A DNA stretch of 64,000 nucleotides, taken from assembly GCA_000711775.1 (NCBI GenBank), contig ARYC01000482.1, positions 1 through 64,000 on the forward strand, in the 5' to 3' direction. The DNA is from Oxytricha trifallax (taxonomy: Eukaryota > Ciliophora > Spirotrichea > Sporadotrichida > Oxytrichidae). This document shows positions 55,788 to 64,000 of the stretch, one piece after another. The translations under genes and the position numbers were made by a program. Below the pieces are notes generated by a model, which did not search any database, was not told the origin of the DNA, and saw only the letters and a program-made list of their open reading frames with translations. Positions within the stretch are counted from its first letter, which is position 1; the number at the start of each line of letters is the position of its first letter.

Positions 55788-56204
55788 TATTGTAGGAATA
55801 CATTTGAATTTAAAATGTTAATTTAATTGAGTTAATTAATAATTAAAATTCTGGCAGTTAAATTTTCCTACCCTAGACAATTTGGTGCTGGTTTGATAGA
55901 GAATTTAATATTAAATGGACTTTACTGTTGGACGTACCCCTCTATTTCATCCCATAAGCGAGATAACTTTAGTTTAATTTTGACATACAATTAACTTAAC
56001 AAATAAATCCATATTAAACTAAAGTTATCTCGCTTATGGGATGAAATAGAGGGGTACCGCCAGCAGTAAAGTCCATTAAATTTTAAATTCTCTATAAAAT
56101 CAGCACCAAATTGTCTAGGGTATGAAAATTCAACTGCCAGAATTTTAATTATTAATTAACTAATATATAATCAACTTTACATATTCAAATGTATTCCATC
56201 AATA
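55788..56204. mobile_element. Foldback element, TATTGTAGG family, copy 4
   Basis: Left end TATTGTAGGAATACATTTGA, right end TCAAATGTATTCCATCAATA; arms match across 55995 (CTCTATTTCATCCCATAAGC, GAGATAACTTTAGTTTAAT and mirrors). Loop about 25 bases. Confidence 0.9.
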
Positions 56205-56676
56205 TTAACTAGAACTTTACTTATAATTTATTCAATAGTAAAATTTACAATAATAAAATTCATTTTTTTATTAAAATTTTTAAACCCTTTCTGTTTCTTG
56301 CAAATAATATGTTACTATTCAAGAAAAATTAATTATAGGCGAAATTCTAATTAATAAAATTAAAAATTGAGAAATAATTTTTCTTTTTTACATTGAGTTT
56401 GATACAAGATATACTTTTAATTGTTCATGGGATATTGATATTTAAATGACTATTATGTTGTTAAAAAATCAGCAATAAATTATAACTTAATCCCCAGGCT
56501 CTCCGATAATAATATTTGGGCTGCTCATTAACATCAATTTAAGCTATTAAAAGTTTCTGGAACTAAATTAACACATTACAAAGCGTACATCCTTAAGGTT
56601 TTATGTACTAAAATTATTTAATTGAACTATTAAGTTCTGTATGAATGCTAACTGATTTTAGATTTCTTACAACATT

Positions 56677-56952
56677 TCAGGGTTATTAATTGTTAGAAGG
56701 GATCTAAAGTTAATCTAATTAACGAGCAGCAGTTAGATTATTTATAATTTCCTGCATTCCAATCCATTTTATTGTACGGGCATCAGGTTGAGTGTACGAA
56801 TCTAAAAATATCAAAGACAAGGATATCTCCTACGCTTGCTAAGGTACTTAAGCTACTACAGTACAGGGATTACTTTCCCAGTAGTATAGGGAATTGTTAA
56901 TTTATCAAATCTAGTTCTAAAGCAAGAGGATTAGATATTCAATCTTCATCAT
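56677..56952 (-). CDS. Unidentified reading frame, possible germline gene piece
   Basis: 92 codons from ATG 56952 with a TGA at codon 16: MMKIEYLILLLQNQI, TGA, QINNSLYYWESNPCTVVAQV, PQQAQEISLSLIFLDSYTQP, DARTIKWIGMQEIINNLTAA, RQLDQL.., then TGA 56677. Composition around it (56470-57070) is less AT-rich than the neighbourhood, and a second frame (..EMLQEIQNQLAFIQNLIVQL) continues downstream, so a shift may split a longer protein. Not recognised; no family match in the window. Confidence 0.4.
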
Positions 56953-57332
56953 TGTTAATTTCGTAAATTTTTGTGATTGAGTTTCGAGATCTTGGAAACA
57001 GGGAAACAAAATTAGCAAACAATTTAATTATCTGGGTTTTTATTTTATAAAGATCACTTCACAGTTTCGAACCTCGATTCACTTTGAATTGTGACAACTA
57101 AAAATTACTTGGTTGATTCAGTTTTAAAATTCTTATATGTTTGTTTTTTATTAAAGAAATAAGTTTATTTTTTATGTACTAAAATTAAGATATGATTTTG
57201 TATCTTCTTGTAAATCTCTTGAAAATGTTGAGTTTATTAGAAATAAAAATGTATTATGTTGAATTTTTGTTGGAATTTCTATTACACAGCATATTAATTT
57301 CTCTAAATTTATCCCAATTATTTTTGTAAAAA

Positions 57333-57775
57333 TATTGAAGGAATAATTTTGATTTGGGAAAATATTATTTAATTAATAAATTAAATATTGAAATTAATGC
57401 CAATTAACTTTCTCGAAACTCAGTCAATTTGGTACTTGCTTGATAGAGAATTTGATATAAGCTGAAATTTTCTATTTTAAGTACTATATTATCTCATCCT
57501 TGAAGCGAAATAGATCGATTTTATTTTGGTAAAGTAACTTATTTGTTCTGGTACTTTATACTGTTCTGAACGAACTAAAAATATTAACCGAAATTAAAAT
57601 AGATTTATTTCGCTTCAAATATGAAATTTAATTGTGTTTAAAATAGTAAGAGTCAGCTAATTTTTAAATCTCTATCGAACAATTACCAAAACGGCAAAGT
57701 TTCAAGAAATTAACTGCCACTAATTTTATTATTTAATTTATTAATTATAAATTCATATCCAAATATAAAACAATA
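57333..57775. mobile_element. Foldback element, TATTGTAGG family, copy 5 (old)
   Basis: Left TATTGAAGGAATAATTTTGA, right ..TCCAAATATAAAACAATA; arms (GGTACTTGCTTGATAGAGAA against TTCTATCGAACAATTACC-like mirror) have many mismatches. An older copy. Confidence 0.75.
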
Positions 57776-58644
57776 TATAATTTTGAATAAAATAAGCTGA
57801 TTAATTAACTAATAATGAAAATGATATTTTAAATTAATGATATTATGTACTAAAACAATAATTTATATTATGTAATAAAACAAAAGTTGATAATATAAAA
57901 TATATTGATTTTAATATTTCTTTTAAACTAAAAAATAGACACCTAATAATATTTATAATAAAACTTTTAAGTTGATAAAAAGTTTAAAATGTAAATTAAT
58001 AACGAAATTAAACAGGGCAAATTTATAATATTGGTGGAGTCGATCTAGTGAATGCGGTGAATATGCAAACAAATTTGGGTTTTTATTATTATGCTATACT
58101 CTTCATTAATTGGAGTTTGAAATAATGAACAAGGATTGTATCATTTAAAATATTAGGGCAAAATATTTACAGATCATACTTACTGTGTGGTGATGTATTT
58201 TACCTATAAATTCTAATTAGGTTTGATTTTTAATTTGATAACTAAATTTAAAAGAATAAAATATAAACAATTAACAATGGTTATCGCATGATTAATGATT
58301 TTGAGATTATAAAAGTGCATTTTTTTCATAAATTTTGTATTTTTATAATAAGATAATTTTACTCTCTACTGTTTGTTAAATCAGAGTAGCAATATGGCTA
58401 TGCTATTTAAGTACTATTAAAAATGTGAATTTTAATTAATTAAAGATAAAAAACTTACACTTCTTTGCTGAGTTCTTATATTAACATTATAGTATAAACT
58501 TAAAGTTAGCTTTTTCTGAATTTTATTCTGAATTTTAAAATTCAAATTTATTAGTTTGAATGAGATTATATTAAATTTAATTCAATATAATAATTTGCAA
58601 AATAAGTGCCTTTTGCATTTTAACCACTATAAATTATACGCAAT

Positions 58645-59365
58645 CAAAACCTCAAAAACCCCTTAATTAGGTTTTGTAAGGATTTGATTGTAGGGACTTG
58701 TTGGGGTTAGTAGAGATTCTAGAACATTTGCTACATGAGATTTAGAAACTAGAGAAATTTATGGTCAATTTATGATGAGAAATATTAAGCTTTATTGCTT
58801 AAGCTTAGAAATAGTATGAATACTTATTTAGATTAAGGCAAATTAGTGCTAAATTATGCATTTATTGCGAAGCTCATTCACAAGATTGCCTCAATTGTTA
58901 GGTTTCACAACTCTCTAGCTGCTTAGCATTAATTCAGGAACTTGAAAACATTTTGCAAAAAAAATGAAGTTCAAACAGGTTCATATTGACTAGCTCTACG
59001 AATCTATAATTTTAAAGTATTGTGTACGCTTTAAACATAGTTAGTGAGCTGTCATATTTCATCGCAAGTTTAAAATGATAATCACATTTCTCGTTTACAT
59101 TTACTGGGAAAAATTGTATTCATTTCTAGACTTCTAACAAAGTAAAGAGAATGATTGATTTGAAAGTTGAATATAAAGTAATAATATATAATATACTTAT
59201 GATGCAAAGGGGAAATTGATATTACCATCAAGTTCTTACATACTGATAAAAGCTGTGTTTACCTTCAGCACTATATTAATTAAGTCCTTGTATAAGAATT
59301 ATGATAATATAAAAGTCTATAACTAAAATGAATAGGATTTTACTTATGTGTAATTTTAGCTGTAA
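58645..59365. mobile_element. TBE copy H, left fragment
   Basis: Starts CAAAACCTCAAAAACCCC behind AAT (58642-58644), then TTAATTAGGTTTTGTAAGG and GGGGTTAGTAGAGA: a type-1-like end. A decayed transposase follows (58760-59360), with HIDxLYESIILKYC, VIFHRKF and a TACATACTGATAAAAGCTG trace of the HADEAV site. No right end; cut off at about 59365. Confidence 0.75.
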
Positions 59366-59456
59366 ACTAGTGAAGTTTGAGTTTGAAGAGCAATTAAATT
59401 GTTTTTGTTTAAAACTATATAAATTTCTTATTATTTAAAATGGTTAATTATTTGTC

Positions 59457-59732
59457 TTGAATTCTCTCTATTTTTGTTTTTCTAAATTGCTAATGCTGTG
59501 TTACTCATTAAAATTTAAATTATACAAAAGATTTTTAATTCTTTTATTCTACAGGGGGGGTTTAATTCTTAAGAGTGGTGATGGAAACATACAAAGGCTT
59601 CGATTAGCAGCAAAAAAATTTGAAAAAGAATTAAAATATCAATTTTTATATTCATGGAACGAAAATGAAGTGTTTCATTATATTTTGTTTATTGGCGAAT
59701 TCTTTTTCATTAATTTAAATCAAATTTTATAA
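59457..59732 (+). other. Weak reading frame with one coding-like block
   Basis: The stretch GDGNIQRLRLAAKKFEKEL.., YSWNENEVFHYILFIGEFF after TTCTACAGGGGGGG looks like protein, perhaps an exon following an intron end. The upstream half is low-complexity. No family assigned; could be chance. Confidence 0.2.
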
Positions 59733-59861
59733 TTATCCATTTTTCAATTTATTTTTTTATGATTCCTCATATCTCTTTATTAGAAGTACTAAGAGATGCT
59801 TATTATTCTTAATTCTGCATTTATAATTATTAAGTAATGAGTGAAATATAAAAATGAGGAT

Positions 59862-62800
59862 TCAAATTTACTAAATAAGTATAAATTATTAAAAAATAAA
59901 ATAATTACAGATTAAACAAATTTTAAAGTAGAAATATTATTTTTAAAGCATATTCTATTATTATTTTAGTAGATATTTATAGTTTGACCTGTTGGGATCT
60001 ACTTTATTATAGCAAAACAATTTCAAATATTTTTTTTATCCCAATATTTTTATAATTTAAATTGGTGAGTTATCTGGTTCAATCTGATTAAACTTTCCAA
60101 GCATATAATCCAAATACACATCTATATTTTCCTAAAATAAAATCATTTCTACAAGTATTTCGTTTTTGTAGCTTGTCTAGCAAATATTTTTTAAAATCCT
60201 TAGAAACTTTTCTTACCAAATTAATTTATTCTTTGTTTCATAATAATTATCATCAAAATGTTTAAAGTAAAGAACCATTTCTTAATATTCATTTCTTTAA
60301 TTCTCTAGAATAAAAACTACAAAAACCCTTTTGAAATTTATTTTGTGTTTTGATTGAGAGAATAAAGTTGGGGATTTGAGTTTATTTGCGTTAGAATTCA
60401 TCATTTTAACTTAAGTTTTTAAAATATGAAAGATTTTACTGATCTAAAATTTCATGCTCGCTTTATTTGTTTCAATAATTATTAATACGTCTAGGCATTT
60501 TTTAAATTAAAAAAATGAGTTATATTTATATTTTATGAGTTTTGAAATCATTTACTCTACTATGACTTCAATTACTTACCAGTAAATTAAAATTGCTAGG
60601 GGATGGAGACAATAACTCAAGAGTGAAATCTAATCATCACCATTATAAATTTTAATTCTCAAGGATAATTCTATAACATTTATCCCATAGCAAAAAATAT
60701 GAAATAAGTAGTAGTCCATCAAATATCTATTAATCAACGCTATTTTGGGAAATAAATTCATAGAAATATATATTTTTATTTTTAGTGTATAGCATCTTAA
60801 TACTTTCTAAAATTTTAACTGTAAAGAATGTGCATTTGACCTAAATAGCATTCCCTCTTTAATTGCATTACTATATGATAGTTGTTTTTTAAAATAGCCC
60901 CTATTTAATTAGAAATAATTCCAGTTCCCCAATTTCTATAAATATGTAGCGTTCATATCGAAAAAATAATAAGGCATTGATTAGTGAAATGTAGAAGGCT
61001 ATATTAAGCAAGCAATAATAAAAGTAAATTTATAACTTTAAAGCAACTGATATGTAATAGAAAAGAATTGAGATAACTTTATATGAGAGCAATTTTGTTT
61101 AAAACTCTGAAACTTATAACTTAAATAAAATTCTATACAATGGATTTACTAATGGATTCTATTACTCTAATTGTAGCTTATAAAAGTAGTTCAAAAAATA
61201 TTAAAATTCTAAATTTTCTTCTAAGTATAGCTAAAATTAATACTTATTAGGATGCCTCGTTTTAAATGTTTTTGGAAAAGATTTTATATTGTGTGAAAAT
61301 AAAGTCATCAGTCAGTAATTGGCGTCATAATAAGTAATTGAATTATCGGTGAGCAGTTGATTTCAATGGCGAGTAATTACCTTCATGGGTGAGGAGTTAT
61401 TAAAGTCAATATCCAATTTTCTTCATTCTATAAATTTTTTAATAACATATCACGAAGATGTATACATTAGATGTCTATTACTAAAAATTTTTATAATTTT
61501 AACAAAAGAATTTTAGCAATTTTAACAGTGAATTAATATTAAATTCTTATAAATACTTTCGTATCGTATTTCTTATATACTGCTTCAGCATATACAAAGG
61601 AAACAATAAATCTGAAGATTAAATTTAAGATAAGTAAATATTAGTAGAAAAATTAGAGTTTTATACATTTAGGTTCCCATTTAACACATTATTTTGTAGT
61701 AAAAAGAGCTTTAATTAATTTCAAATTCTTAATACTCTTTTTTTTAATATGCTAGAATAAGCACCAAGTAAATATAGGTATCTTATAAGAGGTCATACTT
61801 AAATGTCTTTTATAGAATTAGGCATTTTCCCTATTAATTTAAATGAATAAACGTCATAATTAGCTTCTATATTAATAAGGAGATAATAATAAATTCAAAA
61901 CACAATTAGGTCAATCTTATATTTTAGATTCAATATAAAGAAATGGAAATTTATAATTAAAAATAAATTATTATATTTTATCAAATAAATTAAACCTATT
62001 ATATCAACTTGATAAATAAAAATGGAGCTCTAAAAATTTAACAGTAAAATTTTTCATAATAATAAGCAATCTTAAAATTTATAAAAAATAAGCATTATAA
62101 GGATAAATTAATATTCATATTTAATTAAATCAAACTTAACAATTATAAGAGTGAAATCATCTAAAAAATTCTAAGCATTTACAATATTAAGCATAAAAAC
62201 AAAAAATGAAAATTTTTATTCCGAAAATGTGGAAAAAAATCAAAAAATGACCCTAATCCTGAAAATTACACCATCAAAAAAAACTTATAAAACTGCTGAA
62301 GGGGTTTTGGGATATGATATTATTTAGCCATAAAATCTAATCTTCTTCAATTTCATAGTCGTCTTCATTTTACGAATAACGAGCTTAAATATTGAGTTAT
62401 CTAGTAAAACAACCTTGAAAGTCATCTATTTCTTTTATTCTGGAAAAATTGTTAAATCTGTTAAAATATTTATGATCCTATTTTTTAAACTCAAACTGGG
62501 TTACAGTTGACCATAAAGAATTATACAGTTAAAATTTTTTTTAAATTCTATAATTGTTTGTAATATTTATTTTTTTGGATTTAAAAAAAGAAAAATTTAA
62601 ATTCAAAAGAAACAAAATATTCTCAAATATGTTTTATAAGAAAAATATACTATATAATGCAAACTTCTTATAACTTAATTAATTTAAATATAAGATATAT
62701 GCTATTTTTATTTAAAAAATTATATTTATTTGAAAATTTTATAATTGAATTTAAATAAATTAGTTTTCTCGTATATTATTATTGACTTTTGATATTCTCT

Positions 62801-63087
62801 ATTAATAAATTTATAGAATTTTAAATCAGTAAGTATAAATGAGATAACTTGTTCTTTTTAAGTGCTGCCCCCGTCTATTTAAACTATGGTGTAGTTTAGA
62901 ATGTAATCTTTTTAAATAAATTTAAGATTTCACCATGGAATCTTAGAAGAAAACATTTTGATTTTGTATTCAAAGCTCGAAGTAGTAAAACTGCTTCATG
63001 GCTGTGTTTGTAGTTAAATTATAAGATGTCATATGTAACATATTTGCTCTTTAGTTAAGGGATAAATCAAGATGGATGGCTTTCCAT
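59862..63087 (-). CDS. MES-W family gene without LRRs (M2), interrupted by TBE J
   Basis: ATG 63087: MESHPS, TGA at the conserved Trp, FIPQLKSKYVTYDILQFNYK, HSHEAVLLLRALNTKSK; frame open to TGA 62623. The central block (about 62480-62310) reads QFEFKKQDHKYFNRFNNFSR.., DDYEIEEDQILWLNNII, matching M1 (QPEFKEYDHFYYTKLNNLSK..NQIIWLYNIL). TBE J (60320-62309) follows. Beyond it the frame resumes: NQRNEYQEMVLYFKHFDDN, aligning with M1 NQMNEFYEMALTLIYLGD directly after the WL.NI block. Then FLRILKNICQTSYKNEILVE, VYLDYMLGKFNQIEPDNSP, to TGA 59862-59864. It lacks the 0.65 kb extra of M1. One TGA at the Trp codon and a break near 62620 are the visible damage. Confidence 0.72.
60320..62309. mobile_element. 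TBE copy J, decayed, type-2-like ends
   Basis: Left end CAAAAACCCTTTTGAAATTT.. then TTTTGATTGAG; right end AAACTGCTGAAGGGGTTTTG. The type-2 end reads CCTTCAGTAGTTT outside-in. 2.0 kb with no readable TBE gene. Position is supported by the M1/M2 comparison: coding sequence is contiguous across it. A loosely repeated motif (AGTAATTG..GAGTAATTACC..GAGGAGTTATT) lies at 61310-61400. Confidence 0.6.
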
Positions 63088-64000
63088 TTTAAAGGATTTA
63101 ATTATGATTATATTTAATATAATTTGCATATTCCCTAAAAATATGATTATGAGAATAAAACATAAAATAAAATAAGCATAAGACAATATTTAATGTCATT
63201 TTATTTAAAATAAAGGATTTATATTTCTCGTCGAATTTAAACTGTTTTTGAAAATAAAGTTTATGATTGATTGAAATATTATCATGCAGATTATTTGCCC
63301 ACTTAGTCGTGCTACAATTTCACTTTAAAAATATTATTTTCTAATTTATCTATCCTTATAATTTATTTGTGGAGGACCCGTCGCTTTGCATAGTAATCGA
63401 ATGAACATAATAATTTTATTTAAAGCAAATATGTAAAATAGGGAAAAATTATTTTTTTAATAATGAAATGGTAATATTTTTAAGTTTAAGTGTGTCTCAC
63501 TCTTAGATGTGATGAAGGACTTCAATCAGAAACTGACAAGTAAATTTGAATATAAAAATATTATATCAAATTAAGGTTAGAGGAATAGATCTAACAAAAG
63601 AGGTAAAAATTTAATCAAGCAACGATTTAAAAGTTTGATGTTTTTGTGACCAAAAGAAATTTCGAAATGAAAGAGAAAATACTCCTTCAATCTTTTATAT
63701 TTATTACATTTTTCAAATTCTATTAAATATTACACAATATAATAAATTTTAATTTAAAATTTTATTATAAAATTATATGTGTTTTATAAAATTAAAAAGA
63801 TGTTGAAATAGAAATCGAAATTGATATCTATGTGGGTAAATTAACTGATAAACAATAAATGTGCATAAAAAATAAACGTAGTTAATCATATCAAAAATAT
63901 CAATTAATAAAATAAGTATATTACTTAAATTCTGCTTAATTTAATTAATATATAGATTTTAAACAGTTTTTGCAACTTTATATCATCAAAAAATTGATTC
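63088..64000. other. Upstream region of M2; no gene seen
   Basis: 63340-63385 (CTTATAATTTATTTGTGGAGGACC) resembles 18990-19035 upstream of M1, so it may be a shared promoter or 5' UTR element. The rest is AT-rich and unassigned. Confidence 0.4.

Noticed and set aside
61310..61400. A tandem repeat of about 30 bases (..GAGTAATT..)
   Set aside because: Units are too diverged to call a real array; mentioned only as part of TBE J.
1..64000. CRISPR arrays, bacterial operons, ribosome binding sites
   Set aside because: The window is eukaryotic; no regularly spaced repeats of that kind were seen.
1..64000. tRNA or rRNA genes
   Set aside because: No segment with a convincing cloverleaf or rRNA core was noticed; the SINE-like element is the only candidate for a tRNA-derived promoter and that match was too weak to call.

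Overview
This window looks like germline (micronuclear) DNA of a spirotrich ciliate of the Oxytricha/Stylonychia kind. Three things show it. (1) Several transposons have ends made of C4A4 telomere repeats (CAAAACCCCAAAACCCC), the hallmark of telomere-bearing elements (TBEs). The best-preserved one is 4.1 kb with inverted ends of about 85 bp and the TBE gene set: a D..D34E transposase, a small '22-kDa' protein, and a zinc-finger/kinase protein. (2) Every convincing reading frame uses TAA and TAG as sense codons, at positions where Gln fits, and stops at TGA. (3) The DNA is very AT-rich, with short genes cut up by many kinds of insertion. Under the standard code almost nothing reads; with TAA/TAG=Gln about two thirds of the elements and genes become legible.

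Host genes. The backbone is a cluster of paralogous genes, all on the minus strand, which I call the MES-W family. Most start with ME(S/N/K)..W(F/L)IPQ(L/I)KSKY...LLLRSL. One group (at about 20.2-27.0, 27.2-29.0, 31.0-37.1, 41.4-46.6, 50.6-52.8 and 54.3-55.7 kb, plus a copy at 11.1-16.3 kb where no LRR was found) goes on to a C-terminal block of leucine-rich repeats. A second group (16.9-18.8 and 59.9-63.1 kb) shares the N-terminus but has a different C-terminal region without leucine-rich repeats. Most copies carry single in-frame TGAs or frameshifts. A decayed ribosomal protein uS3 gene lies at 48.9-49.5 kb.

Mobile elements. Ten TBE copies or remnants (A to J) in two end-sequence subfamilies are inserted in and between these genes. 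Three good test cases (TBE E and F at codon 4 of a MES-W gene, TBE J in the gene at 60-63 kb) leave a continuous reading frame or conserved contiguity when taken out. Nested in TBEs and genes are: a G-rich-ended element family with 6-7 bp target duplications; a foldback family with TATTGTAGGAATACA ends (five copies); an element pair with GG(T/A)ATCC-type ends and 8-10 bp duplications; three large palindromes of 0.57-0.97 kb, one carrying a small secreted-protein ORF; two SINE-like retroposons with 15- and 12-bp duplications; and two LINE-type elements sharing one 3' end.

Layout: 0-0.8 kb TBE A; 0.8-3.9 LINEs; 4.3-6.9 unassigned; 6.9-11.1 TBE B; 11.1-16.3 MES-W gene with TBE E; 16.9-18.8 MES-W gene without LRR; 19.1-20.1 TBE I remnant; 20.2-29.0 two LRR genes with TBE C; 30.3-30.8 palindrome; 31-37 LRR gene with TBE D; 38.3-41.2 TBE G; 41.4-47.3 a second copy of the 11-17 kb block, with TBE F; 47.3-48.9 unassigned; 49 uS3 remnant; 50.6-55.7 two LRR genes; 55.8-57.8 foldback elements and one ORF; 58.6-59.4 TBE H; 59.9-63.1 MES-W gene with TBE J. 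All identifications rest on reading the sequence; no database search was possible.
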